NCBI GenBank assembly: GCA_023129325.1
Contig: JAGMCI010000017.1
Span: 77,252 to 141,251, forward strand
Length of the DNA stretch: 64,000 nucleotides
From: Caldifarciminota bacterium
GTDB lineage: Bacteria; Hydrothermota; UBA3073; JACQXS01; JAGMCI01
Reading direction: 5' to 3'
Under the pieces are notes generated by a model, which saw nothing but the letters and a program-made list of their open reading frames with translations, made no database searches and was not told the DNA's origin. This document shows, piece by piece, positions 15,787 to 24,684 of this stretch (positions are counted from its first letter, which is position 1; every line of letters starts with the position of its first letter). The position numbers and the translations under genes were made by a program.

Positions 15787-17050
15787 GCAATTTTTTTCTT
15801 AACCTAAATTTTGCACCAAATATGCCAAGTCCCGATTTATCAGGGTAAATAGATTTTAGGTCTTTTATTTTCTCTCTATTTTCAAAGACTTTTTTTACTA
15901 TTTCTGCTGTATATTGTAAATGGTTATTTGTATAAACTCTTCTTGGGACTGCTAATCTGTAATAATCACCCCAAGGAGCACCTCTCACTCCTCCTTCAAG
16001 CCAGACCTCATTTGAAAAAGCCATACTTGGAAATTCAACAGAGAGAAAATCCTTTGTTTTTATGTAAATGCCAAGTCCACCAGTTGGCTTAAGGATAGGA
16101 ATTTTCCCAAATAAGTTACCAAACCACCTTAATTGTTGAATTCTGAAATTGAGTAAATCTTCATCTGTTGACTCTAAAAGTCCTTGAGCCATACTGGCTA
16201 TATCTCTGCCAGACATCCCACCGTGTGAAGTAAAGCCATCAACTACTATGGCAAAATCTTTAATCTTTTTTATAAGTTCATCATTATTTGTTCCAATGAG
16301 TCCTCCAACTGATGATAGACCGCTCTTTTTAGCACTCATCAAAAAGCCATCAGCATAAGAAAAGGCTTTTTTAATTATTTGATTGATTGATAATTTTGGT
16401 AGTTCCTTTTCTTTTATAAACCAGGCATTTTCAGAAAATCTTGATGCATCAAACCAGAGTGGGATTCCATAATTTGAGAGCAAAGAGTTACAACTCTTGA
16501 TATTCTCAAAACTCACTGGCCAGCCACCAAGAGAATTATTGGTGAGTGTTAAAAGGATAAATGAAATCTTAGAAGCGCCAACTTTATTTATAAAATTCTC
16601 AAGTTTTTCAATATCAATATTTCCCAATTCATCTGGCAAATCAATTCCCTCTCCTCCATAATATTTAATATTTTTTCTTGTAGTCTCAAACAAAGAATTA
16701 GAGAGTACATAAAATCCTTTCTTTATCAGAAATTTAAATAGTATATGTTCTCCCATTCTTCCCTGATGGACAATAAATATATGTTTAAAAGGAAATATAG
16801 ATTTTGTTATTTCCATAAGTTTAAAATAACTTGTTTGGTAAGCAAATGATTCGTCTGCTGATATGATATTTACCCATTGATTGGTTGATAAAGCCCCGGT
16901 TCCTGAATCAGAAACAAGGTCTATATATACTTTTTCAGCTGGAAGCAAAAAAGTATTAAAATGTGCCTTTTTGAGCGATTGTTCTCGCTCTTCTCTTTCA
17001 ACCAATTTAATTGGCTCACAGGTTTTTATTTTGTAAGGTTCAGGAATCAT
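15725..17050 (-). CDS. Tryptophanase / tyrosine phenol-lyase family PLP enzyme
   Basis: A 441-aa beta-eliminating lyase. Landmarks: SDSGTGALSTNQW near the N-terminus, HQGRMGEHI (where tryptophanase has HQGRGAE), TLTNNSLGGWPVS, WFDASRFSENAWFIKE, the PLP-lysine region SAKKSGLSSVGG and the C-terminal RLAVPRRVYTNNH. The family splits Trp or Tyr into indole or phenol plus pyruvate and ammonia; which substrate is used cannot be decided here. The last 21 residues (LQPQITRIKRIKKKTISVKSV) are encoded by a CACAGATT repeat and look like an added tail. It overlaps the exonuclease gene by four bases. Confidence 0.82.
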   Translation of the reverse strand: MIPEPYKIKTCEPIKLVEREEREQSLKKAHFNTFLLPAEKVYIDLVSDSGTGALSTNQWVNIISADESFAYQTSYFKLMEITKSIFPFKHIFIVHQGRMGEHILFKFLIKKGFYVLSNSLFETTRKNIKYYGGEGIDLPDELGNIDIEKLENFINKVGASKISFILLTLTNNSLGGWPVSFENIKSCNSLLSNYGIPLWFDASRFSENAWFIKEKELPKLSINQIIKKAFSYADGFLMSAKKSGLSSVGGLIGTNNDELIKKIKDFAIVVDGFTSHGGMSGRDIASMAQGLLESTDEDLLNFRIQQLRWFGNLFGKIPILKPTGGLGIYIKTKDFLSVEFPSMAFSNEVWLEGGVRGAPWGDYYRLAVPRRVYTNNHLQYTAEIVKKVFENREKIKDLKSIYPDKSGLGIFGAKFRLRKKLQPQITRIKRIKKKTISVKSV

Positions 17051-17676
17051 AAAATAAAGTTCATTCGCTTATAAATTTTCCTCGTAAGCTCAACATCTTT
17101 GAGGCAGTAATCATATATAGCTTGAAGTTTGCCTTCCTTATAATAATCGTAAACTTTGCTTCCATCAAGTGTCTCTTTTGATGAAGGAAGCCCAAAAATC
17201 TTTGCTAATTTATCAAGCTTTACATAACCATGCCATTTTTCCCATTCTTGCATTGTATCATAAATAACATCACTTCTATATCTGGCAAAGCTTAATTTAA
17301 TGCTTGGCTTAATTTTATGAATAACAGACCTCTTCCAGATAAACTTGAGGTCAAAATCAAGAATATTATGTCCAATAAATTGGTCAACATCTTTAGCGAG
17401 ATGCCAGAAATTTTCTAAGATTTGGCACTCTTCTCCTTTAATGACATTTTCAGTTTCGCAGGATAATGTTTCCTTTATATAACCAATGCAGAGGATTTGA
17501 CCAAAGTCTCCATTTAAAGCAGTATCACGATATTTCTTTTCATTCTCTTTTTCTCTCCACTTGCTGATTTCCCATAAAGTTTTGAGATTAGCTGGAGGGA
17601 TAAGCTCCTCGCTTATTTCTTTACGCAATTCTTCAGGACCTGGAATAGTTTCAATATCAAGATAAAGTTTTATCAT
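17047..17676 (-). CDS. Predicted 3'-5' exonuclease related to the PolB exonuclease domain
   Basis: A 209-aa DEDD-type nuclease. Exo I appears as LYLDIETIPGP, Exo II as FIGHNILDFDLKFIWKRS, and Exo III as IYDYCLKDVELTRKIY, giving the four acidic metal ligands. This matches the stand-alone PolB-like exonuclease family (DNA_pol_B_exo2), whose members are inferred to act in DNA repair or processing. It overlaps its neighbours by four bases on each side (rsmC-like upstream, lyase downstream), so it is translated as part of the minus-strand operon. Confidence 0.8.
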   Translation of the reverse strand: MIKLYLDIETIPGPEELRKEISEELIPPANLKTLWEISKWREKENEKKYRDTALNGDFGQILCIGYIKETLSCETENVIKGEECQILENFWHLAKDVDQFIGHNILDFDLKFIWKRSVIHKIKPSIKLSFARYRSDVIYDTMQEWEKWHGYVKLDKLAKIFGLPSSKETLDGSKVYDYYKEGKLQAIYDYCLKDVELTRKIYKRMNFIL

Positions 17677-18245
17677 TTTATTGCTAATGCTACTGTATAT
17701 CTTTTTCCTTGTCTTAATTTCTTATAGTTGCCAAATACATTTTTAAATTCCCTTTTAATATATTCTTTTAAACCTGAAATTGTGACTACATAAAATTTAC
17801 CCTCCTTTTTAAGTCGTCTCCTTGATTCCGTCATTATAATATAGAGAAGCTCCTTCCCTACCTTAGCTGGGAGATTAGAAGCAATGACATTAAATTTTGT
17901 ATGTGAAAGATTATTGAATACATTGCTTAAAGAAACTTCACAATTTTGAACTCCATTAAGTTTAATATTTTTTTGTGCATATTTAATAGCTACAAAATCT
18001 TTATCAATTAAATACACCTTTCCTTTTGGAGCCAATTTTGCCATCACCAATCCAATAGCCCCATAACCACAGCCAATATCAAGGCAAGTATCAGTCTCAT
18101 TTACTTCAAGTTGGTCTATCAACAATCTTGTGCCTTCGTCAATATTTTTAGGACTAAATAAGCCCCAGGTAGAGCGGAATACGAGATTGAATCCCCTTAA
18201 TTTATCTTCAAAAACAATATCTTTTTTTAATTCCTGCAATTCCAT
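17673..18245 (-). CDS. RsmC-like class I methyltransferase
   Basis: A 190-aa protein with motif I CLDIGCGYGAIGLVMAKLAP at about 59-78 and the catalytic-type motif NLPAKVGKELLYIIM, a variant of the NPPFH/NPP motif of rRNA N2-guanine methyltransferases such as RsmC (here NLPA, so the usual N-P-P is altered). The approach sequence FRSTWGLFSPKNIDEGTRLLID is typical of small RsmC/MTS-domain proteins. rRNA methylation is the likely role, but the altered motif leaves the target open. Confidence 0.75.
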   Translation of the reverse strand: MELQELKKDIVFEDKLRGFNLVFRSTWGLFSPKNIDEGTRLLIDQLEVNETDTCLDIGCGYGAIGLVMAKLAPKGKVYLIDKDFVAIKYAQKNIKLNGVQNCEVSLSNVFNNLSHTKFNVIASNLPAKVGKELLYIIMTESRRRLKKEGKFYVVTISGLKEYIKREFKNVFGNYKKLRQGKRYTVALAIK

Positions 18246-18260
18246 AAATTTAAATATATA

Positions 18261-18992
18261 CTAACTTTTTCCCTTGTCAATTTTTTTCCAAAGACTAAAC
18301 TTTAAACCCCATAGAGTAAGCCAAGGTTCGTAAGAAGCATCGAGAGGCTTGCTGAAAAGTTTACCAAGTCCTCCTGTAATTACTAATTTTACTTCTATAG
18401 TCTTCTTAATTTCTTTAAGCAAGCCTTTTATTCTAAACACTTCACCCCAATAAGCACCAGATTCAATACACTCTTTAGTAGATTTACCAAGTAGGGGCAA
18501 TTCTGTTCTTGTAGGAAAAGAAATTTTAGGCAAAATTGCTGTTTTATTATGGAGTATATCAAATCCTGATTTTATACCGGGAAGAATTATTCCACCAACA
18601 TATTTACCTTTTGAGTTGAGAGTATCAATAGTTGTTGCAGTTCCAAAGTCAACCACACAGAGTGGTAATCCGAACAACCTCTTGCCTCCAATTAGATTTG
18701 CGACTCTATCTGCACCCATTCCTGGATAGGCTCCTTTAAGATAGGTTAAATCAATGAAGATAGGAGATAATTCATAAAAACCCTGAATTGCACGAGTAAA
18801 AACTTCATTCTTGGCAGGAACAACTGATGATATAAGCACACTATCAATTTTCCTTTGTGGAAGATAGGTCTGTATATCAAAAAGCTCATTATTTGGTATT
18901 CTTTGTGGATTTATGAGTTTATTATCTCTAAATAATCCGATACAAGTAGTCTTATTTCCAATATCTATTGCAAGAACCATTTTAGTAGCCAC
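18261..18992 (-). CDS. coaX: Type III pantothenate kinase
   Basis: A 243-aa acetate-kinase-fold enzyme catalysing the first step of coenzyme A synthesis, phosphorylation of pantothenate. Evidence: phosphate-binding LAIDIGNKTTCIGLF at the N-terminus, GMGADRVANLIGGK at about 107-120, CVVDFGTATTIDTL at about 131-144, GGIILPGIKSGFDIL and the late VITGGLGKLF. Type III enzymes are insensitive to CoA feedback and need a monovalent cation. Its start codon is 20 bases from a CACAGATT repeat. It lies within the lysS-to-ddl run. Confidence 0.9.
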   Translation of the reverse strand: MATKMVLAIDIGNKTTCIGLFRDNKLINPQRIPNNELFDIQTYLPQRKIDSVLISSVVPAKNEVFTRAIQGFYELSPIFIDLTYLKGAYPGMGADRVANLIGGKRLFGLPLCVVDFGTATTIDTLNSKGKYVGGIILPGIKSGFDILHNKTAILPKISFPTRTELPLLGKSTKECIESGAYWGEVFRIKGLLKEIKKTIEVKLVITGGLGKLFSKPLDASYEPWLTLWGLKFSLWKKIDKGKS

Positions 18993-19012
18993 AGATCACA
19001 CAGATTTTGACC

Positions 19013-19264
19013 TTAATCTCTTTTTGCGATGATTGACTGAAATTTTTCCCCATTCTCTGCAATAAACTCTTCTGCAGTAAATTCGCAAAACCCTGCGTCT
19101 CTTAGGTATTTTTCCATAATGTACCATTGCCACTTGCATGTTCGTCGGTCTCTCATCCCTTCAAGCCAACATTTATTATTTTTATCCTCAATTATGTAAA
19201 AACAATGTTTGTCAATATAATCGTGCCTACAAACTATTTTCCTCTGTGTCTTCTGTGGTTGCAA
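19013..19264 (-). CDS. Small hypothetical protein, Cys- and Trp-containing
   Basis: An 83-aa ORF between mcsB and coaX. The first nine residues (MQPQKTQRK) come from a CACAGAGG repeat, so the true start is uncertain. The remainder (CRHDYIDKHCFYIIEDKNNKCWLEG...CKWQWYIMEKYL) has four spaced cysteines and aromatic residues and could be a small metal-binding or compact globular protein. No family is recognised. Its position in a tightly packed run favours a real gene. Confidence 0.45.
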   Translation of the reverse strand: MQPQKTQRKIVCRHDYIDKHCFYIIEDKNNKCWLEGMRDRRTCKWQWYIMEKYLRDAGFCEFTAEEFIAENGEKFQSIIAKRD

Positions 19265-19269
19265 TTTAG

Positions 19270-20307
19270 TTATAGTTTTTGTCTTACATATGATGCTCTT
19301 CTTGTATCCCTTTCAGCAGGCTCCATTGGGTGGCCGGTAATTTTTTGTAAGTGTGCTGGTTGAGTAAAGATTAGAAGTTCATTTAATGTTTTCAAGGATA
19401 CTTTTTTCAAAATCCCAAGCCCAACTCCAAGTCTCACAGCAGATGATAGATTTATAAATTCTTTAGTTGAAAGTAATCTAGCGCTCTTCAGTATTGCATA
19501 AGCTCTCCAAATTTTGTCCTCAAGTTGAATTTCAGCATTTTTGAGCAGGAGCTCTCTGGCTCTGGTTTCATATTCTACGACCTGGATTACTGTTTTATGT
19601 AATCCATCTACAATTTCCTCTTCTTTTCTACCGAGTGTTGTTTGATTTGATATTTGGAAAAAATTGCCCTCAACTTCTTGTCCTTCACCATAAAAGCCTC
19701 TCACTGAAAAACCAACCTGGCCTAATCTTTCAATTACCTTTCTTATTTTGCCTGAATGCACAAGACCCGGCAAATGAATAAGCACAGATGTCCTTAGTCC
19801 AGTTCCTGTATTTGTCGGACACGATGTAAGGTAACCGAACTGAGATGAAAAAGCATAGGGGAGTTTTTTTGAAATATCATTATCAAGCCGATTGGCAAGC
19901 TTATGTGCTTTTGTCAAACTCAGGCCAGCTGTAAGAGCTTGAATCCTTAAATGGTCTTCTTCATTTATAATTATAGCTAAATTTTCTTCTTTCCATATTC
20001 CTATGCCCTTGCCATCTCTATTTTTAAAGAATTGCCGAGAAATAAAGTGTCTCTCAACCAAAAATTCCTTGTCAAGTGGACGCAGACTGAGTAAAGGGAA
20101 AACGAGTTTTTCCCCAGGGATTGAAGCCATACAATTTTTTACAAGATTAAAAATCTCTTTGAGTTCTTCTTTTTTCGCTTTGAGAGGAAACTTAAATTGT
20201 GCTAAATTTCTTGCAAGTCTCACTCTTGACGAGAAAACGATTTCAGCAAATTCACCCTGAGCATTGGTCCAAGAGGGAGAGAATGATATTAAATCCTTAA
20301 ACTCCAT
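19270..20307 (-). CDS. mcsB: Protein arginine kinase
   Basis: A 345-aa ATP:guanido phosphotransferase-family protein. SSRVRLARNLAQFKFP at about 27-42 binds ATP; NEEDHLRIQALTAG carries the guanido-site acidic residue; SSQFGYLTSCPTNTGTGLRTSVLIHLPGL has the reactive cysteine and phosphate-binding arginine. McsB phosphorylates arginines on proteins to mark them for ClpC-ClpP degradation. It follows mcsA as in Firmicutes, but ctsR and clpC, its usual companions, are not adjacent. The end of the gene is AT-rich but intact. Confidence 0.9.
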   Translation of the reverse strand: MEFKDLISFSPSWTNAQGEFAEIVFSSRVRLARNLAQFKFPLKAKKEELKEIFNLVKNCMASIPGEKLVFPLLSLRPLDKEFLVERHFISRQFFKNRDGKGIGIWKEENLAIIINEEDHLRIQALTAGLSLTKAHKLANRLDNDISKKLPYAFSSQFGYLTSCPTNTGTGLRTSVLIHLPGLVHSGKIRKVIERLGQVGFSVRGFYGEGQEVEGNFFQISNQTTLGRKEEEIVDGLHKTVIQVVEYETRARELLLKNAEIQLEDKIWRAYAILKSARLLSTKEFINLSSAVRLGVGLGILKKVSLKTLNELLIFTQPAHLQKITGHPMEPAERDTRRASYVRQKL

Positions 20308-20317
20308 AACATTGATT

Positions 20318-20392
20318 TACACACGGATACACACACTGATACACACAAATTTCTGTGGCTTTCTGTGTTCATATCAGTGTTCCTCCGTGTTT
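20318..20392. repeat. Inverted repeat between mcsA and mcsB
   Basis: ACACACGGATACACACACTGAT and ATATCAGTGTTCCTCCGTGT are complementary arms. The right arm encodes the last residues of McsA (KHGGTLI on the minus strand). Confidence 0.7.
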
Positions 20393-20857
20393 ATTAAGTT
20401 TCTTTATTTCATCTCTTATATGAGCGGCTTCTTCATAAGATTCATCTTCTACAGCTTTTTTTAACTTTTGTTTTAATTCAAATAATTTACTCTCTTTCTC
20501 ATACTTTTTTGCCTGGATAAGAGTTGTTTTGCCAATATGTTGAGTATTTCCATGAATTTTACGAAGAAGGGGAAGTATCTTTTTTTCAAATGCTTTATAA
20601 CATTCTGGACAACCAAACTTGCCTAATCTCCTGAACTCTTTATATGTCAAACCACATTTTAGGCACTTGAGTTTCTCAAATTCTGGCTCATGAGGCATTA
20701 AAGGTAGAAATTCTTTAAACATTGAAGGAAGTGGTGGTTTAATAAGTCCCTTTTTTGCAGCACACTCTTCACATAAATGAAGCTCGGTTTTCTGGTTATT
20801 TATAATTATAGAATAAAATACAGTTGCTTCCTCCTTATGGCATATATCACAAAGCAC
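20369..20857 (-). CDS. mcsA: McsA-like protein, activator of the arginine kinase
   Basis: A 162-aa protein with two zinc-finger pairs: CDICHKEEATVFY...CEEC (residues 3-33) and CLKCGLTYKEFRRLGKFGCPEC (about 73-94). A C-terminal UVR coiled-coil motif follows (FELKQKLKKAVEDESYEEAAHIRDEI, about 130-155). This is the McsA architecture; in Bacillus McsA activates McsB and links it to CtsR and ClpC. The last residues (HGGTLI) come from the repeat separating it from mcsB. It probably shares a transcript with mcsB. Confidence 0.88.
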   Translation of the reverse strand: MLCDICHKEEATVFYSIIINNQKTELHLCEECAAKKGLIKPPLPSMFKEFLPLMPHEPEFEKLKCLKCGLTYKEFRRLGKFGCPECYKAFEKKILPLLRKIHGNTQHIGKTTLIQAKKYEKESKLFELKQKLKKAVEDESYEEAAHIRDEIKKLNKHGGTLI

Positions 20858-20900
20858 AATTAAATTTTAAAATGCAAATTGTAAATTGTAAAGTGCAAAG

Positions 20901-21260
20901 TTATCTTTTCCCTTTTACTGTAATAATTGATTTTGCAATGATATTACTTAATTCCTTAGCTTCTTGCAAAAGTGGAGTCAAGGTCTCTTTAGATATTAAA
21001 GAGGATTTCTCAATTAGTCGTAACCAATAAAGTGATTCTCGTAACTCCTTTAATACAATTCCCATTTTGTGAATAAAGTCTGACCGACTCTCTGCTCCGC
21101 ATGCTTCTTCATAATTAGCTCCAGACGAGGTAGCTGCATGTGTTAATTGTCCTCCAATATAACGACCAATGGCTGTTTTATTAAGTTTGATTGCCAATTT
21201 GATAATAGAGGCTGCAAAATTTAGCAGGCGTTCCTCTAATTGAACCTCTTTATTTTTCAT
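20901..21260 (-). CDS. Four-helix bundle protein (23S rRNA intervening-sequence family)
   Basis: A 119-aa all-alpha protein with the consensus of the 'four helix bundle protein' family: LTHAATSSGANYEEACGAESRSDFIHKMGIVLKELRESLYWLRLI. Members were first seen inside intervening sequences of 23S rRNA genes but also occur as free genes; their function is unknown. Here it lies between lolD and mcsA in an operon. It overlaps lolD by 11 bases, and the overlap lies in an ATGAAAAATGAAAAAT-type repeat that supplies its first residues. Confidence 0.8.
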   Translation of the reverse strand: MKNKEVQLEERLLNFAASIIKLAIKLNKTAIGRYIGGQLTHAATSSGANYEEACGAESRSDFIHKMGIVLKELRESLYWLRLIEKSSLISKETLTPLLQEAKELSNIIAKSIITVKGKR

Positions 21261-21966
21261 TTTTCATTTTACAATTTACAATTTTATTGAGCTTTCCATC
21301 TTTTAATTCAAACACTTTACTGGCTATCTTACAGAGTGATTCTTTGTGAGTAGCAATTATAAATGTAACTCCTTGTGATTTATTAAGGTTTAAAAATAAT
21401 TGATGTAAATCTCCGCTTGTTTTTGAATCAAGGTTTCCAGATGGCTCATCTGCAAGCACAATTTTGGGCTCATTCACAAGAGCTCTTGCTACTCCTACTC
21501 TTTGTCGCTCTCCGCCTGAAAGCATAGATGGAAGCCGTGCTTCTTTCCCCTTAAGCCCTACTTCTTCAAGAAGTTCAATACATCGCTTTTCCCTTGTCAT
21601 TCTGAGCGATAGCGAAGAATCTTCACCAATCAGAACGGGCAACTTAACATTTTCAAGAGCTGTGAATTCTGGAAGTAATTGATGGAACTGAAATACAAAG
21701 CCTATTTCTTGATTCCTTATTCTTGAGAGCTCTAAATCAGAATGAGCAAAGAGGTCAACACCATCAAGCAATACTTTACCTTTAGTAGGTTTATCAAGTC
21801 CACCCAGTATATGGATTAAAGTTGTTTTCCCAGACCCAGAAGGTCCAAGAATTACAACTATTTCCCCTTTTTTAATTTCAAGGTTTAACTCTTTTAAAAT
21901 TTCAGTTTCCTTTTCATCCTCCTTATAAATCTTATAAATATCTTGTGCCTTAAGAATTTTACTCAT
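21250..21966 (-). CDS. lolD: Lipoprotein-release ABC transporter ATPase (LolD-like)
   Basis: A 238-aa ABC ATPase: Walker A GPSGSGKTT at about 39-47, signature LSGGERQRVGVARAL, Walker B VLADEPSGNLD, H-loop ATHKE. The length and the MacB/LolD-type sequence fit the ATPase that powers extraction of lipoproteins from the inner membrane. Residues 113-124 (GEDSSLSLRMTREKR) are encoded by a TCATTCTGAGCGATAGCGAA repeat. The C-terminus (KIVNCKMKNEK) comes from an AATTGTAAAATGAAAAATG repeat. It overlaps the permease gene by eight bases. Confidence 0.85.
   Translation of the reverse strand: MSKILKAQDIYKIYKEDEKETEILKELNLEIKKGEIVVILGPSGSGKTTLIHILGGLDKPTKGKVLLDGVDLFAHSDLELSRIRNQEIGFVFQFHQLLPEFTALENVKLPVLIGEDSSLSLRMTREKRCIELLEEVGLKGKEARLPSMLSGGERQRVGVARALVNEPKIVLADEPSGNLDSKTSGDLHQLFLNLNKSQGVTFIIATHKESLCKIASKVFELKDGKLNKIVNCKMKNEK
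21594..21624. repeat. TCATTCTGAGCG-type element inside lolD
   Basis: TTGTCATTCTGAGCGATAGC followed by GAAGAATCTTC. It encodes an in-frame peptide in a loop between the Q-loop region and the signature motif. Only this copy is evident in the window. Confidence 0.6.
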
Positions 21967-23134
21967 ATCTTATTGCCTCTGATGGTAAGAGTCTTGACGC
22001 TCTGGAGGCTGGGTAAAGGCTTGCTAAAAAAGATATAAAAATAGCTCCTAATCCGACAAGAACAAAATCCCATAATTTCATATAAACAGGTAGAGTTTCA
22101 AGTCCATAAACTATAGAAACTCCGGGCGGTAATTTAAGGAAATGATATTTGCTGAGCAAAAAGGAAAAGCCCCAACCAATAACTGTTCCCATCGCAGTGC
22201 CTATAACTCCTATTAACATTCCTTCTAACATAAACATCTTTTTTATTGATTTTGAAGTTGCTCCCAGGGCTCGTAGAACGCCTATTTCACGAGTCTTCTG
22301 AGTAATAAGCATAATAAGAGTAGCTGCTATCCCAAAGCATGCAACCACAATGATAAGCAAGAGAAGGATAAAGAATGTTGTCTTTTCAAGTCGCAGTGTG
22401 GAAAATAAATTTGAGTTTAATTCTATCCAGTGCTTAGTATAATATGGATAACCAATTTCTTTATTGATTGTTTTTGCAATCTCAGGTGCATTATATATAT
22501 CAGATAACTTAAGCTCAAGTCTTGTTACTTTATCGCCAAACCCAAGAAAATCTTGAGTAGCCTTAAGGGGCAGGTAAGCGAGAGATGCGTTGTATTCATA
22601 AAGTCCAGCATCAAATATTCCAGTTACTTTAAATTTTTTTGACCTTATTCCGGCTAAGCTCGGTTGAGAGATTCCAAATAAGGTTAAAGTGTCATACAAA
22701 AAAGCTCCCAATTCATCAGCCAGGCTCTTGCCTAATACAAGTCCATCAAGCTCACCATCTAGATTCTTAATTTCTTGATTCTCAGGAATTCCTCTTAATA
22801 CAATTCCAGCTTGATTAGTTCTGCTTTTTAATATTCCTTTTGTATAAATAAAAGGTTTTACATCTTTAACTCCTTGAATTTTTTGAATACGCTGTGATAA
22901 AAATTGGTAATCAGATATAAGTTCGCGATGAAATCTAAGAACCATGACCTCAGGCGTAGCAGTTAATATTTTATCCTGTAAATTTTTATGAAATCCGTTC
23001 TCAACTGACATTACTATGAGCAAGCATCCAACTCCAACTACAACTCCACCAATTGAGATACCAGAAATTACTTTTCTGAACGCCCCACCTGATGATGTAA
23101 TATGGCGCCTTGCTATAAAAAATTCAAGTTTCAT
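21959..23134 (-). CDS. LolC/LolE-family lipoprotein-releasing permease
   Basis: A 391-aa MacB/LolC-type permease. One membrane helix near the N-terminus (ISIGGVVVGVGCLLIVMSV, about 25-45) leads into a periplasmic domain of about 220 residues; three C-terminal helices form the FtsX domain (LLLLIIVVACFGIAATLIMLI, LEGMLIGVIGTAMGTVIGWGF, FVLVGLGAIFISFLASLYPA). With LolD it should move lipoproteins to the LolA carrier for the outer membrane. Only one permease gene is present, so it may act as a homodimer (LolF-like). This implies a diderm cell. Confidence 0.85.
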   Translation of the reverse strand: MKLEFFIARRHITSSGGAFRKVISGISIGGVVVGVGCLLIVMSVENGFHKNLQDKILTATPEVMVLRFHRELISDYQFLSQRIQKIQGVKDVKPFIYTKGILKSRTNQAGIVLRGIPENQEIKNLDGELDGLVLGKSLADELGAFLYDTLTLFGISQPSLAGIRSKKFKVTGIFDAGLYEYNASLAYLPLKATQDFLGFGDKVTRLELKLSDIYNAPEIAKTINKEIGYPYYTKHWIELNSNLFSTLRLEKTTFFILLLLIIVVACFGIAATLIMLITQKTREIGVLRALGATSKSIKKMFMLEGMLIGVIGTAMGTVIGWGFSFLLSKYHFLKLPPGVSIVYGLETLPVYMKLWDFVLVGLGAIFISFLASLYPASRASRLLPSEAIRYE

Positions 23135-23140
23135 TTTGAA

Positions 23141-23192
23141 ACCACAGATTTGATAGATTTAACAGATTTCTAATTTGTATAATTTGTGGTTT
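23141..23192. repeat. CACAGATT inverted repeat
   Basis: AACCACAGATTTGATAGATT and AATTTGTATAATTTGTGGTT form the arms. It lies in the 70-base gap between lysS and the LolC/E-like gene. Confidence 0.75.
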
Positions 23193-23204
23193 GGCTTGCA
23201 TTTT

Positions 23205-24677
23205 TTATGTCCTGAGTTGTGGAAATAGGATTACATCTCTTATAGAATGAGAATCTGTGAATAACATTACTATCCTGTCAATCCCAAGTCCTAATCCTCC
23301 GGTTGGTGGCATCCCAAATTCAAGAGCTTCAATAAAATCTTTATCCATAATTTGAGCATCAAGGTCTCCTTTATTTCTGAATTCTTGCTGTGATTTGAAT
23401 CGCTCAAGCTGTTCTAAAGGGTCATTGAGTTCAGAAAAGGCATTCCCAAGTTCTATGCCTGCCACAAAAAGCTCAAACCGCTCAACAAGTGAGGGGTCAC
23501 CTCTTTTTTCTTTTGCAAGGGGAGAGATGTCTTTTGGATAATCAATTATAAAAGTAGGCTCAATAAGATTTGGCTGAACAAGGGTCTCAAAAAGAGAATT
23601 AAGAATTTTACCCCTATGATAACCTTTTAAAATTAGAATTTCATTTTCCTCCGCTATCCGGGTTATCTCTGATATATCAGAGTTTTTTAAGTCTTTGCCT
23701 GTATATTTTTTCAGGGCATCAAAAAATGTAGTTCTCTGCCAGGGGATTTTAAATTTTATTTTTATCCCTTGATAAGTTATTTCGTTCTTTCCTTCCCGCT
23801 TGACCGTCGGGCAGGTTATTTTTGTAAGCAAATTTTTAAATAACTGTTCTACAATTTGCATTATATCCTCATAATCTGCATAAGCTTGATATAATTCAAG
23901 TTGTGTAAACTCTGGATTGTGAAGCCTGTCTATGCCTTCATTTCTAAAGTCCTTGCCGAATTCATAGACCTTATCAAGTCCTCCAATAATAAGTTTTTTG
24001 AGATAAAGTTCGTCCGAAATTCTTAAATAAAAATCACGGTCAAGTGCTTTATAATGACTCTTAAATGGCTCAGCAAACGCACCTCCATAAACAGGTTGCA
24101 ATATGGGAGTATCAACTTCGATAAAGCCACGGTTATCAAGAAAGTTTCTTATTTCTTTAATTAGCTTTACTTTAGTAAGAAATACATTCTTTACATCCGG
24201 GTTCATAATCAGGTCAAGATGTCTTTTGCGGTATCTTATTTCTTTATCCTGTAATCCATGCCACTTTTCGGGCAATGGATGAAGCGATTTAGAAAGTAAA
24301 GTGAAGTCCTGGACTAATATAGTTAGTTCCTTAGTATGAGTTTCAAACAATTCTCCCTTTACTCCAATGAAGTCGCCAATATCAAGTAATTTAAAAATTT
24401 CATACTTATCGCCAAGTAGCTTGGATTGTAAATAAATTTGAATTTTCCCATACCTATCCTGGAGGTCTACAAAGATTGTCTTCCCATGTCCCCGAATAGC
24501 TGTGATTCTACCTGCTGATTGGATGGACTTCTTTTTGGCTATAAGTTCAGGTGCTTTGGTTTGAATATCTTGAATAGTATAAGTAACCTTAAACTTGTAA
24601 GGATAGGGGATTACTCCCTTTTCTTTCAATAACTTCAGTTTCTTAATTCTAATCTTTTCCTGCTCAGTATCAAACAT
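23205..24677 (-). CDS. lysS: Lysyl-tRNA synthetase, class II
   Basis: A 490-aa enzyme charging tRNA-Lys. The anticodon-binding OB fold is at about 50-150 (AGRITAIRGHGKTIFVDLQD). Motif 1 is FLDNRGFIEVDTPILQ, motif 2 FRNEGIDRLHNPEFTQLE and motif 3 GLGLGIDRIVMLF. Residues 287-295 (TCPTVKREG) match a short GC-rich element that looks inserted in the linker before the second half of the catalytic domain. It is the first gene of the minus-strand run, with a near-consensus promoter giving a leaderless mRNA. Confidence 0.93.
   Translation of the reverse strand: MFDTEQEKIRIKKLKLLKEKGVIPYPYKFKVTYTIQDIQTKAPELIAKKKSIQSAGRITAIRGHGKTIFVDLQDRYGKIQIYLQSKLLGDKYEIFKLLDIGDFIGVKGELFETHTKELTILVQDFTLLSKSLHPLPEKWHGLQDKEIRYRKRHLDLIMNPDVKNVFLTKVKLIKEIRNFLDNRGFIEVDTPILQPVYGGAFAEPFKSHYKALDRDFYLRISDELYLKKLIIGGLDKVYEFGKDFRNEGIDRLHNPEFTQLELYQAYADYEDIMQIVEQLFKNLLTKITCPTVKREGKNEITYQGIKIKFKIPWQRTTFFDALKKYTGKDLKNSDISEITRIAEENEILILKGYHRGKILNSLFETLVQPNLIEPTFIIDYPKDISPLAKEKRGDPSLVERFELFVAGIELGNAFSELNDPLEQLERFKSQQEFRNKGDLDAQIMDKDFIEALEFGMPPTGGLGLGIDRIVMLFTDSHSIRDVILFPQLRT
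23793..23818. repeat. Short GC-rich element inside lysS
   Basis: TTCCCGCTTGACCGTCGGGC and AGGTTA; the core CCGTCGGGCAGG is shared with elements at 57870 and 62296. In frame. Confidence 0.6.
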
Positions 24678-24684
24678 ATCTGGA

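Noticed and set aside
15648-15848. 66-aa plus-strand ORF over the ddl-tryptophanase gap
   Set aside because: Largely composed of CACAGATT repeat sequence and opposite the ends of two real genes.
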